Shown: positions 46,079 to 54,979, counted from the first letter of the stretch. The stretch is DNA of 64,000 nt from Polynucleobacter sp. (GCF_030693775.1 NZ_JAUXZY010000004.1:620001-684000), one strand, 5' to 3'. The notes: a model not told the origin generated them from the letters alone. Made by a program: numbers and translations.

Positions 46079-46879
46079 TCAACTAAGGGTGTTCGATATC
46101 CGCTCTGCTGCGGCGCGGAGCTGAGGGATGTACTCCATTGCTTGATTTAGCGGCAGCCGGGCTGTGGCAGCATGGATGGCAATGGCTGCAACGGCATCCC
46201 CATGTTTATCGCGTACCGGCACTGCTACGCAAGACACACCCAACACATATTCCTCGTTATCGACGGCGTACTCGGTACTCGTAATGCGATTGAGTTCAGA
46301 TTCGAGCACGTCACGATCAACAATAGTGCGATGCGTAAATTGTTCAAGCGGGAGGTTGTCGAGCAGTTTTGCCCGCTCCTCGGGGGGTTTGAATGCCAAA
46401 AGCAATTTGCCGCTGGCACTGCAGTGCGGTGGCAAGACCGTTCCGGGCGGAAGATGCAGGCGCAAAGCCCAATTCGCCTCAACGCGATCGAGATAAAACA
46501 ATTCGCCGCGGCGCAAAATGGCTAAGTTGCATGTTTCTTTAAGGTCGGAAACCAGTTTGCGCAATATAGAGTGCCGAACGCCGGAGACGTTGTCGTGGCA
46601 TAAGGTTTCGAGGGCCAGATTCGCTAATCGATCGCCGGGTGTATAGGCTTTCCCACCAGGCTCTCGCATCACAAGGCCGGCCTCTTCAAAAATAGCGAGG
46701 GTTCGATGTAGGGATGCTTTTGGCATCCCGGTAATCTGCATGAGGTGAGCAAGGGAGGCGGGCTGACGGAGTGCCGTAAGCGCCTCTAGAATGACAATGC
46801 CCTTGAGCATCGACGAATTCTCGTTTGAGGCATCCTTTTTGGAGTTATCCAATAATTCGACCAACTCAAGCTCGGACAT
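46079..46879 (-). CDS. IclR-family regulator of sulfonate genes
   Basis: A 266-residue IclR-type regulator. The winged helix begins ALTALRQPASLAHLMQITGMPKASLHRTLAIFEEAGLV (about 33-70), and the effector domain has LPPHCSASGKLLLAF and EYVLGVSCVAVPVRDKHGDAVAAIAI. It heads the pta-soeABC operon and is divergent from the Bug-sauST operon. Two copies of the 5-3-5-9-5 motif lie in the spacer. The likely ligand is a sulfonate such as sulfoacetate, or sulfoacetyl-CoA. Autoregulation is inferred. Confidence 0.9.
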   Translation of the reverse strand: MSELELVELLDNSKKDASNENSSMLKGIVILEALTALRQPASLAHLMQITGMPKASLHRTLAIFEEAGLVMREPGGKAYTPGDRLANLALETLCHDNVSGVRHSILRKLVSDLKETCNLAILRRGELFYLDRVEANWALRLHLPPGTVLPPHCSASGKLLLAFKPPEERAKLLDNLPLEQFTHRTIVDRDVLESELNRITSTEYAVDNEEYVLGVSCVAVPVRDKHGDAVAAIAIHAATARLPLNQAMEYIPQLRAAAERISNTLS

Positions 46880-46899
46880 GGGACTTATCTCATAAAGTT

Positions 46900-46926
46900 A
46901 CACAATTTGTTCATTTTAATAGAACA
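46900..46926. promoter_or_regulatory. IclR-type operator 1 in the iclR/Bug-sauST spacer
   Basis: ACACA-ATT-TGTTC-N9-GAACA. The TGTTC-N9-GAACA part is a perfect inverted repeat. It sits 21 bases upstream of the iclR start and so could repress that operon directly. Confidence 0.6.
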
Positions 46927-46970
46927 TTCTTAGTTTAAAGCAAAAAAAAGTTAGTGTTTTTACTTATACG

Positions 46971-46997
46971 AAACAACTTGTTCAGTTAAGCTGAATA
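46971..46997. promoter_or_regulatory. IclR-type operator 2 in the iclR/Bug-sauST spacer
   Basis: AAACA-ACT-TGTTC-N9-GAATA, with the same spacing as the other copies and one mismatch in each outer half-site. It lies about 50 bases before the Bug receptor start, 71 bases (near seven helical turns) from operator 1. Confidence 0.6.
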
Positions 46998-47048
46998 GAG
47001 TATGGTTATTGTTGGAGACTTTCAAAAATAACTTCTATAGGAGTTTGT

Positions 47049-48032
47049 ATGAATAAGAAAATGATCATATCCTTGATATCTGGGGTTGCCGTATGCCTCT
47101 CCAGCGCCTTCATGGTTGGTGCAGCTCATGCTCAATCGTGGCCCACTAAGCCAATTAAATTTATTGTGCCTTATCCTCCTGGCGGCGGCACTGATGTGAT
47201 TGCCCGAATCGTGCAGGAGCCCCTTGCAAAAGAGCTGGGTCAGCAAGTCATTATTGATAATCGCGGCGGTGCTGGCGGCTCCATTGGGTCTGCTTTAGCT
47301 GCACAATCGCCATCAGATGGATACACGGTGCTGTTCACGCTTTCATCCCACACTATCAATCCAGCTTTTTACCCACGATTACCGTTTGATACGGAGAAGG
47401 ATTTTTCACCAGTAGTAACCATTGCATCCTTGCCACAAATTTTGGTTGCAAACCCAAATTTTCCTGCCAAGAATGTAAAAGAAGTGATTGAGATGGCCAA
47501 GGCAAAGCCTGGTTCAATCTCTTATGCTTCAGTTGGCAATGGTTCCCCAGGCCACCTTGCTGGAGCCATGATGGCAACAGATGCCGGCGTTGATATGGTG
47601 CATATTCCTTACCGTGGCGGTGGCCCAGCTATTACGGACGTCATTGCAGGACAAGTTCCATTGCTTTGGGTTTCGATACCGGCCGCAGCTCAGTTCGTGA
47701 AATCTGGAAAAGTAAAAGCCTTGGCAGTTTCAACCGTTAAGAGGTCTGCAGTATTTCCTGACGTGCCAACCATGGCCGAATCTGGCTTTAAGGACTTTGA
47801 AGTTGACTCGTGGTATGCCATGTTCGTTCCAGCAAGCACTCCAAAGCCAATCGTTGAGCGCTTAAATAAAGCAGCATTAAAAGTGCTTGCGCAACCCGAA
47901 GTAAAAGAAAAGTTACTCAGTCAAGGCGCAGAAGCAGTGGGTGATTCTCCATCCCAATTGGGCGCTGTAGTGAAAAAAGAGATCGCCAAGTGGAAGCAGG
48001 TTGTAAAAGCCGCCAATATTAAGGTCGACTAA
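47049..48032 (+). CDS. Bug/TctC-family periplasmic receptor, sulfoacetate operon
   Basis: A 327-residue Bug receptor with a signal peptide ending AHA before QSWPTKPIKFIVPYPPGG. Motifs are GAGGSIGSALAAQSPSDGYTVLF, HIPYRGGGPAITDVIAGQVPL and FPDVPTMAESG. TAGGAG precedes the ATG. It is first in the operon with sauS and sauT, so the likely ligand is sulfoacetate. The SauU permease known from Cupriavidus is absent and no TctAB genes are near, so the membrane partner is not known. Confidence 0.88.
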   Translation: MNKKMIISLISGVAVCLSSAFMVGAAHAQSWPTKPIKFIVPYPPGGGTDVIARIVQEPLAKELGQQVIIDNRGGAGGSIGSALAAQSPSDGYTVLFTLSSHTINPAFYPRLPFDTEKDFSPVVTIASLPQILVANPNFPAKNVKEVIEMAKAKPGSISYASVGNGSPGHLAGAMMATDAGVDMVHIPYRGGGPAITDVIAGQVPLLWVSIPAAAQFVKSGKVKALAVSTVKRSAVFPDVPTMAESGFKDFEVDSWYAMFVPASTPKPIVERLNKAALKVLAQPEVKEKLLSQGAEAVGDSPSQLGAVVKKEIAKWKQVVKAANIKVD

Positions 48033-48074
48033 GCGCATTAGTAATCATTTTTTTAAACTTTCAGCAAAGAGCAT

Positions 48075-49478
48075 ATGTCAGAAGTAGAAAACATCGTCAA
48101 GCGCGGCCGTGTTGCGCAAAAAGAGTATGAGTTGTACACGCAAGAGCAAGTTGATTTGGTAGTCTCTGCCGTGGCATGGGCCATTTTGGAGCCCGGGAGA
48201 AATGCTGAATTAGCAGAGTTAGCTGTGCGTGATACTGGGCTAGGTGATGCAGCTGATAAGTTTAAAAAGAACTTTCGGAAAACACTGGGCTTGGTGCGGG
48301 ATTTGCAAAATGCCAAAACAGTTGGGGTTGTTTCGCATGATCCGGCAACTGGAATTACGGAGTATGCAAGGCCGGTAGGGGTAGTGGCTGCCATTACGCC
48401 CTCAACTAATCCTGGCGCTACACCAATCAATAAAATTTTGAATGCACTCAAGTGCCGTAATGCGGTTGTAATAGCGCCATCACCAAAAGGACTTTCCACC
48501 TGCGCGCGATTACTCCAGTTTGTGCATGCGCAGTTGGATTTAGTCAAGGCGCCACGGGATTTGGTGCAGATGTTGCCAGACCCGATCACAAAAGATGCGA
48601 CGCACGAGTTGATGCGATTGGCTGATTTAGTGGTGGCTACCGGCTCACAAGCCAATATACGTTCAGCCTATACGAGCGGTACGCCGGCCTTCGGGGTGGG
48701 CGCTGGCAATGTTCTTGTGATTATTGATGAGAATGCCAACCTAGATAGCGCCGCACAAAAAATTACTCAATCCAAAACCTTTGATAACGCCACAAGCTGT
48801 TCGAGCGAAAATGGCGCCGTCTTACTGGATGCTGTTTATGATGCCGCAATCGATGCATTAGAGCGTGCCGGGGGCGTGCTCTTGGATGCTGCTGATAAGC
48901 AACGCTTGCATGATGTGATGTTTAGCAATGGGAAGCTAACATCAACCTTAACAGCGCAATCACCGGCAGTGATTGCGGAGCGGGCCAAGTTGCAGCACCC
49001 TAAAGCCAGTGGCGCCCGCTTTTTTATGGTGGAAGAAACTGGCTACGGCCCAACTGCTCCATTTTCAGGCGAAAAATTAAGTCCTATTTTGACCGTCTGG
49101 CGTGCTGCAAACTTTCAGGCTGCCAAAGAATTGGTTAGCAAAGTTTATTCCTATCAAGGTGCAGGACACTCGGTTGGCTTGCATACGGCAAGCAGTGGAT
49201 CGGTGATGGAAGAGAGGGCAGCTGATTTAGCCCGTGATTTACCGGTTGCGCGCGTGATTGTGAACCAAGCACATGCGATTGCCACCGGCGGCAGCTTTGA
49301 AAATGGCCTACCTTTCTCCTTGTCTATGGGTTGTGGTACCTGGGGGAAAAATAATTTCTCCGATAACATGAACTATCGTCACTACCTCAATACCACGCGT
49401 GTGGTGCGGCCGATTACTGAAAAAGTGCCGGAGGTGGAGACCTTGTTGGCCAATTATTTCAGTCAGCATCCCAAATAG
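48075..49478 (+). CDS. sauS: Sulfoacetaldehyde dehydrogenase (acylating) SauS
   Basis: A 467-residue CoA-acylating aldehyde dehydrogenase. The catalytic Cys lies in TFDNATSCSSENG near residue 240; GAGNVLVIID and PSTNPGATPINKILNALKCRNAVVIAPSP are typical of the EutE/AdhE-N branch. With SauT next, it fits SauS of Cupriavidus, which reduces sulfoacetyl-CoA to sulfoacetaldehyde with NADPH, feeding Xsc. General EutE-like function is the alternative; the ligase and xsc neighbours make SauS the better call. Confidence 0.88.
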   Translation: MSEVENIVKRGRVAQKEYELYTQEQVDLVVSAVAWAILEPGRNAELAELAVRDTGLGDAADKFKKNFRKTLGLVRDLQNAKTVGVVSHDPATGITEYARPVGVVAAITPSTNPGATPINKILNALKCRNAVVIAPSPKGLSTCARLLQFVHAQLDLVKAPRDLVQMLPDPITKDATHELMRLADLVVATGSQANIRSAYTSGTPAFGVGAGNVLVIIDENANLDSAAQKITQSKTFDNATSCSSENGAVLLDAVYDAAIDALERAGGVLLDAADKQRLHDVMFSNGKLTSTLTAQSPAVIAERAKLQHPKASGARFFMVEETGYGPTAPFSGEKLSPILTVWRAANFQAAKELVSKVYSYQGAGHSVGLHTASSGSVMEERAADLARDLPVARVIVNQAHAIATGGSFENGLPFSLSMGCGTWGKNNFSDNMNYRHYLNTTRVVRPITEKVPEVETLLANYFSQHPK

Positions 49479-49513
49479 TCAGATTAACGTACTAGCAATT
49501 TATCCCCCTCAAT

Positions 49514-51058
49514 ATGGCAGAAATTCTGAACCAAGCTAGCGCTAGCATTGCCCAAGTCTTGACGAAGTGGGCCAAGCAGCAGCCCGACCATATCTTGCTG
49601 TTTGCTCCAGAGACTGAGCAGAAACTATCGTATGGGCAGATGGCGGTAGAGGCTGAGCATTTCATGGGCTGGCTGAAGGACAAGGAGATTAGTGCTGCTG
49701 GTCATGTGGGCATCTTTATGCACAATGGGCGGCAGACTACAACGGTTTTTATTGCCACCATGGTTTGTGGGCGGGTAGTGACTCCATTGAATCTGTTGGC
49801 GCCGGTAGATCAGCTGGCTTGGGTTTTGGACCATAGCGATATTGAGGTACTGTTTTATGCCCCAGAGAACAAGCCGAGCCTATTTGCGGCATTGAAAAAA
49901 ACCCAACGTACCTTCGCCTTGGTGGAATTAGATCCGGATGCCGAATCCGGCCCTTTTTTGCAATCGGCCCGATTGCCCTTACCGCAAATTGATCCCAACA
50001 ATCCCGCTTTGTTAATGTATACCTCGGGCACGACTGGCACGCCAAAGGGAGTGCTATTAACGCATCGAAATTTATTGCACGCAGCCAAGTCGATTAGCGA
50101 ATGGCATCGACTTACTCCAGCAGATATTGTTCTGAGTTCGCTGCCCATCTACCATATCAATGGTCAAGTTATTTCAACCATTACGCCATTCTTTTCTGGT
50201 GGATCCATTGTTGCCCCCCATCATTTTTCAGTATCGACGTGGTGGAAAATGGCAATTCAATACCGCTGCACGTGGATCAATATGGTCCCGACCATCATTG
50301 CTTATTTAATTAATGCCGCGAAAAGCGGTGCCAGCAAGCCCGATATGGCTCAGCTTAAACACATCCGTTTCGGGCGCTCAGCATCGGCTCCTTTGCCGCC
50401 AGAGCACCATCGCGAGTTTGAAGCTTTATTCGGGATGCCCGTGATCGAGGCAATGGGCATGACCGAAACCTGCTCGATTGTGTTTTGCAATCCACACGAC
50501 GAGCGTAGGCGCTTCGGTAGTCCCGGATTGCCCTGTGGAGTGACAGCAAAGATTGTGGACGACTCTGGCAACGTGGTACCGGATCTGGTTTCTGGGGAGA
50601 TTTGCCTCAAAGGTGAGAATGTCCTGCATGCCTATTACAAAGGCGAAGCGGAAACCAAAAAGGCATTTGATGCCGAAGGGTGGATGAAAACAGGCGACCT
50701 CGGCATGCGCGATGTTGATGGCTTTTATTTCATTACCGGCAGACTAAAAGAATTGATTATTAAGGGCGGTGAAAATATTGCTCCGCGGGAAATTGATGAA
50801 GTGGTTTTGAAGCACCCCGCAGTCTTGGATGCCGCCTCGGTTGGAATACCAGATACAAACTACGGTCAAGAAATCATGGTGTGCATCATCCTTAAAGAAG
50901 GTCTAACTTGCTCTGAATCCGAGATGCGCCAGTTTTGTTTAGATAATTTAGGTAAGTTCAGAACGCCTAAGTTGATTCTATTTATGGATGATCTCCCCAG
51001 AGGCCCGTCTGGGAAGGTGCAGCGCTTGAAGTTGTTGGATTTAGTTCAATCCAAATAA
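49514..51058 (+). CDS. sauT: Sulfoacetate-CoA ligase SauT
   Basis: A 514-residue adenylate-forming acyl-CoA synthetase. It has the P-loop MYTSGTTGTPKGVLLTH, GMTETCSIVFCNP, the hinge WMKTGDLGMRDVDGFYFITGRLKELIIKGGENIAPREID, and the C-terminal Lys in PRGPSGKVQRLKL. It would activate sulfoacetate to sulfoacetyl-CoA for SauS. Oxalyl-CoA synthetase-like proteins look similar; operon context decides. It is convergent with the SulP gene, with only 5 bases between. Confidence 0.85.
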   Translation: MAEILNQASASIAQVLTKWAKQQPDHILLFAPETEQKLSYGQMAVEAEHFMGWLKDKEISAAGHVGIFMHNGRQTTTVFIATMVCGRVVTPLNLLAPVDQLAWVLDHSDIEVLFYAPENKPSLFAALKKTQRTFALVELDPDAESGPFLQSARLPLPQIDPNNPALLMYTSGTTGTPKGVLLTHRNLLHAAKSISEWHRLTPADIVLSSLPIYHINGQVISTITPFFSGGSIVAPHHFSVSTWWKMAIQYRCTWINMVPTIIAYLINAAKSGASKPDMAQLKHIRFGRSASAPLPPEHHREFEALFGMPVIEAMGMTETCSIVFCNPHDERRRFGSPGLPCGVTAKIVDDSGNVVPDLVSGEICLKGENVLHAYYKGEAETKKAFDAEGWMKTGDLGMRDVDGFYFITGRLKELIIKGGENIAPREIDEVVLKHPAVLDAASVGIPDTNYGQEIMVCIILKEGLTCSESEMRQFCLDNLGKFRTPKLILFMDDLPRGPSGKVQRLKLLDLVQSK

Positions 51059-51063
51059 GGCTG

Positions 51064-52347
51064 TTATTTCGTTTTCTTTTGCTTTCGTTTCAAAATCTGA
51101 TGCATTACAGCAGATGAAAAAATACCAATTAGGATAGCCCATTCAAGCGCAATAGTGATTGTTCCAATCGCAGTAATCAGCATTGGTATCCATGCACCTT
51201 TACCTGCTTTGATTTCGTGGCGAATTTGCTCCAAATCAATCAACTTCCATGCGACAAGCAATAATAGCGAGGCAATGACAACATAAGGAATGTGCTTTGC
51301 CAGGGGCGATACAAAAGCCAGGATGATGATCAAGAAAAAAGCAGCGCAGATAGCAGAAAGCGGTGTTTTTGCTCCTGCAGCTAAGTTAACACCGGAGCGA
51401 TTAAACGAACCGCTGGAGGGATAGGCAGAGAAAAAAGAACCCGCCACGTTAGCTAATCCTTGCCCGATGAACTCTTGATTGGCATTGAATGTATCTTTTG
51501 TTTTCAAGGCGATCGCGCGTGCAATTGCCATTGCCTCAGTAGAGGCCAGTAAAGTCATGATGAGCGTGGCAGCAAATAATTTTTGCAAGGTGGGGAGGCT
51601 TAAGTCCGGCATTGAGATCGGAGGAAATGCCCCTGGAATGCTGCTGACGCGCTTAAATGGAGTCATCTGGGGAAAGGCAAGCTCGATCAGCATTGCTGCA
51701 ATAGCGCCAATAATGACCGCAATCAGCATGGACGGTATGTATTTATTGAGTGGGTTCCATAGGCGAATGATGCCAAGCGTGATCAACACCACGGCAATGG
51801 ATTCCCATTGCATATCACCACTGAGCGCGAAAGTAGCAATGGCCTTAAGGGTACCAATGACATCTGTCCCTCGCGGTATGCTCATCCCCAGCAGGGTGCC
51901 AGCTTGGCTATTAATAATCAGTACAGCAGCTCCAGCGGTAAACCCAACAATCACCGAGTGCGGGACTTTTTCTACCCATTTTCCAATGCCGCTAAAACCC
52001 AATGTCAGCTGAATCACGCCCACCAGAAAGCTCAGCGTGAGAACGAATACAACGTATTGCGGTGACTCCGGTAGGGCAAGCGGAGCAATGAGTGCCATGG
52101 TCGTGAGTGATATTGCGTTTGCTGGGCCCGTCACCATCAAGCGGCTTGACCCAAATAAGGCAGCAATCAAGCAGGGCACCATAGCAGCGTAGAGGCCGTA
52201 GTGAGGCGGCATGCCCGCCAGTAACGCAAATGCAATCCCCTGGGGCAATACAACAATGGCGCCGGTTAGGCCAGCCAGAACATCAGCGCGGATCACCCCC
52301 GGTTTTTTGTATTCCGGCAGCCATTGCAAAAAAGGAAATAGTTTCAT
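51064..52347 (-). CDS. SulP-family anion permease without STAS domain
   Basis: A 427-residue SulP/SLC26 transporter with LPQGIAFALLAGMPPHYGLYAAMVPCLIAALFGSS at the N-terminus and about 11-14 membrane segments. It ends in KRKQKKTK right after the last helix, so the cytoplasmic STAS domain of about 120 residues that most SulP proteins carry is missing. The gene stop is real, with no downstream STAS fragment. A role in sulfate or sulfonate movement is suggested by the island. Export of the sulfate made by SoeABC would suit; direction cannot be read. Confidence 0.85.
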   Translation of the reverse strand: MKLFPFLQWLPEYKKPGVIRADVLAGLTGAIVVLPQGIAFALLAGMPPHYGLYAAMVPCLIAALFGSSRLMVTGPANAISLTTMALIAPLALPESPQYVVFVLTLSFLVGVIQLTLGFSGIGKWVEKVPHSVIVGFTAGAAVLIINSQAGTLLGMSIPRGTDVIGTLKAIATFALSGDMQWESIAVVLITLGIIRLWNPLNKYIPSMLIAVIIGAIAAMLIELAFPQMTPFKRVSSIPGAFPPISMPDLSLPTLQKLFAATLIMTLLASTEAMAIARAIALKTKDTFNANQEFIGQGLANVAGSFFSAYPSSGSFNRSGVNLAAGAKTPLSAICAAFFLIIILAFVSPLAKHIPYVVIASLLLLVAWKLIDLEQIRHEIKAGKGAWIPMLITAIGTITIALEWAILIGIFSSAVMHQILKRKQKKTK

Positions 52348-52404
52348 GTATGCCGGCAGATTGGTCTTGTCGATTGGCTGCCGAGGGAAGTAAAAGTCAT
52401 GCCG

Positions 52405-54009
52405 TTATATTTTTTTGTTCAGTATGAGGTCTGCCGCTTTTTCAGCCATCATCACCGCCGGCCAATTGGTATTGCCGGATGGCAATGTCGGCATTGCAGA
52501 GCAGTCGACCACCCGTAATCCGGTTACACCCCGTACCCTCAACTCCGAATCCAATACGGCCATTGGATCTGAGTCCGTACCCATTTGGCAGGTACCTGTT
52601 GGGTGAAAAATCGTAGCACCATTATTGCGGCAAAATTCCAATAGATCGGCATCGCTCTGCGGATTATTCGGCTTAATCTCCCGAGTGATGAGCGATTTAA
52701 GCGGCTCGGTTTGTGCAATCTTGCGCGCAAACTTCACAGCAGCGACGCTAATGTCGCGATCGTGTTCTGTAGCGAGGTAATTGGCAACCATTTTCGGCGG
52801 CACTAATGGGTCTGCCGATTGAATGCGGACATAACCGCGAGACTCGGGCCTTAATTGACAAACTGACATGGTGAAGCCCGGAAAGGGGTGTACATTGCCG
52901 CCTGCCATGTCGGCTGACAGGGTTGCCATATGGAACTGGATGTCTGGCGTCTGCGATGATTCCATCACTTTAGTGAATAGTCCGCCTTGATTAATGCCAA
53001 TGGAAAGGGGGCCACCCCGAAACAGTAACCAATCGAGACCAATTTTGATTTTGCCAAAAAGCGATGAGAGCTGGACATTGGTTGATATCGGTTGATTGAG
53101 TTCGTAAATTAAACGGTACTGCAGGTGGTCCTGCAGGTTTTCACCAACGCCCGGAAGATCGTGAATGATCGGAATATTAAATTCGCGCAAGAGTGCCGCT
53201 GGACCAATTCCGGATAGCTGCAAAATTTGTGGGGATTGCAGGGCACCAGCGCTCAGAATGATTTCTTTGTTGGCTCGAATGGTTTGCTTTTTGCCATGGC
53301 GAATTAATTCGACAGCCACAGCGCGGCGGCCTTCAAAGACGATGCGCATGACCTGACTATCGGTCAAGATGGTCAGATTGCTGCGGTTTTTGATCGGATT
53401 TAAATAGGCCACCGCAGTGCTACAGCGTAAGCCTTTATGGGTTGTCAGTTGGTAGTAGCCTACACCCTCTTGGGTGAGGTTATTAAAGTCATCGGTTTCT
53501 GGTACGCCCAAACTAACTGCGCTTTTAATAAATGACTCTACTAGCGGGTGTTTTTTGGGTATGGACGACGCCTTCAAGGGGCCCGTTTTTGAATGGAGTG
53601 GCTCGCCTAAGCGGTCATTGCCTTCCGCTCTTTTAAAGTAGGGCAGAACATCATCCCAGCCCCAACCGGTATTGCCAAGATTCTTCCAGCCGTCGTAATC
53701 TTCTTTTTGTCCGCGAATAAAGATTAAGCCATTGATCGAGCTTGAGCCACCCAAACACTTTCCACGGGGCCAGTAAATCTTGCGCTGATTCATTCCCGGA
53801 TCAGGCTCTGTTTCAAATTTCCAATTGACCTTTGGGTCCCACATGGTTTTCCCATACCCAATCGGCAGGTGTATCCAGGGCGAACTGTCTTTTGGGCCTG
53901 CCTCAACTAAGCAAACTGAATTGGCCTCATCTTTTGACAAGCGGTTTGCTAGAACGCAACCCGATGATCCGGCGCCAACAACAATATAGTCAAACTGGCT
54001 GTCTTGCAT
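52405..54009 (-). CDS. GMC-family FAD oxidoreductase (choline dehydrogenase-like)
   Basis: A 534-residue GMC oxidoreductase. It has FDYIVVGAGSSGCVLANRL, GMC signature 1 PRGKCLGGSSSINGLIFIRG, signature 2 SAGALQSPQILQLSGIG, the catalytic His in ATIFHPTGTCQMG and Asn in PSGNTNWPAVMMAEKAA. It oxidises an alcohol. IseJ of Cupriavidus, which oxidises isethionate to sulfoacetaldehyde, is of this family, so IseJ is one option. But the gene follows a BKACE gene by 6 bases, as in carnitine-type pathways, so a 3-hydroxy acid is another. No signal peptide is seen. Confidence 0.85.
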   Translation of the reverse strand: MQDSQFDYIVVGAGSSGCVLANRLSKDEANSVCLVEAGPKDSSPWIHLPIGYGKTMWDPKVNWKFETEPDPGMNQRKIYWPRGKCLGGSSSINGLIFIRGQKEDYDGWKNLGNTGWGWDDVLPYFKRAEGNDRLGEPLHSKTGPLKASSIPKKHPLVESFIKSAVSLGVPETDDFNNLTQEGVGYYQLTTHKGLRCSTAVAYLNPIKNRSNLTILTDSQVMRIVFEGRRAVAVELIRHGKKQTIRANKEIILSAGALQSPQILQLSGIGPAALLREFNIPIIHDLPGVGENLQDHLQYRLIYELNQPISTNVQLSSLFGKIKIGLDWLLFRGGPLSIGINQGGLFTKVMESSQTPDIQFHMATLSADMAGGNVHPFPGFTMSVCQLRPESRGYVRIQSADPLVPPKMVANYLATEHDRDISVAAVKFARKIAQTEPLKSLITREIKPNNPQSDADLLEFCRNNGATIFHPTGTCQMGTDSDPMAVLDSELRVRGVTGLRVVDCSAMPTLPSGNTNWPAVMMAEKAADLILNKKI

Positions 54010-54015
54010 TCGAGG

Positions 54016-54849
54016 TTATCCAGCCGCTCTCAGGCCTAAGATTTCACGCGCTAGCTTTCCATTTGCAACGGGACGATTGTATTTAGCAGCCAGCTCGGCA
54101 ACGCGTGAGACTAATTCTGCATTGTCTTTTGCGACGCGGGTCTGATCATATTTAATATTGTCCTCTAGGCCGGTGCGAGCGTGCCCACCCATTTCAAGTG
54201 CCCATTCGTTCACGGTCAGTTGGTGCCTTGCAATGCCAGCCGCGGTCCATGTTGCGTCTGGCATGATTTCCTTTAGCTCACTTACCAGGAATTCTAAAAT
54301 GCTGCGCTTTGCTGGCATGGCATTGGGTACGCCCATCACAAACTGAACATGCGCAGGCGCCTTCAGTAATCCGCGTTTGATTAAATCAGCGGCGCTGTAC
54401 AGCATTGCCATATCAAATACTTCAATCTCTGGCTTGATGTCGTACTTATTCATTTCATTTGCAAGTCCGTCGACAAAAGTTGGTGGATTTTCATAAATTC
54501 CATGGGGAAAGTTGACTGATCCTGTTGCCAACGACGCCATATCCGGGCGATGAAATAACATGGCACCTCGCAATGCTTGATCTTGTCCTCTACCACCGGT
54601 AGAAAACTGAATAATCATATCTGGGCAATGTTTTTTAATACCTTCCTGGACTTTTGCAAACTGATCGGGGTCGGAGCTTGGGCTCTCATCGGGCTTGCGC
54701 ACATGCAAGTGAACCAATGCTGCGCCCGCCTCATAGGCTTTGTGCGTTTCTTCGATTTGCTCGGAGACGGTCACGGGCAGGCCTGGGCAGTCCTTTTTAC
54801 GAGGGATTGCGCCAGTAATAGCTACAGTGATAATGACAGGTTTATTCAT
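54016..54849 (-). CDS. BKACE (beta-keto acid cleavage enzyme, DUF849)
   Basis: A 277-residue TIM-barrel enzyme of the BKACE/Kce family. It has the N-terminal VAITGAIPRKKDCPGLPVT, the metal ligands in ALVHLHVRKPDES (His-X-His), FSTGGRGQ, and the C-terminal GGHARTGLEDNIKYDQ with the Zn/substrate Glu and Arg. These enzymes transfer the acyl group of a 3-oxo acid to CoA, with acetyl-CoA giving acetoacetate. Its first place in the operon, before the GMC gene, suggests a sulfonated 3-oxo acid. The substrate is unknown. Confidence 0.85.
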   Translation of the reverse strand: MNKPVIITVAITGAIPRKKDCPGLPVTVSEQIEETHKAYEAGAALVHLHVRKPDESPSSDPDQFAKVQEGIKKHCPDMIIQFSTGGRGQDQALRGAMLFHRPDMASLATGSVNFPHGIYENPPTFVDGLANEMNKYDIKPEIEVFDMAMLYSAADLIKRGLLKAPAHVQFVMGVPNAMPAKRSILEFLVSELKEIMPDATWTAAGIARHQLTVNEWALEMGGHARTGLEDNIKYDQTRVAKDNAELVSRVAELAAKYNRPVANGKLAREILGLRAAG

Positions 54850-54879
54850 AATTCGCCTAAAAGTTATGACAGCTCAATA

Positions 54880-54893
54880 CTCCAAATTTGGAG
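54880..54893. promoter_or_regulatory. Perfect palindrome upstream of the BKACE-GMC operon
   Basis: CTCCAAATTTGGAG is a perfect 14-base palindrome 31 bases upstream of the BKACE start in a 130-base gene-free spacer. It is a good operator candidate for an unknown regulator and differs from the IclR-type motif of the island. Confidence 0.5.
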
Positions 54894-54979
54894 CAGAGCA
54901 TGTCTTGGATAGTGAAATAAATATCTAGATGAATGCAGTTCAATGGCTGGAAAATTAAAGGGCAACTGAAAATAGCATA

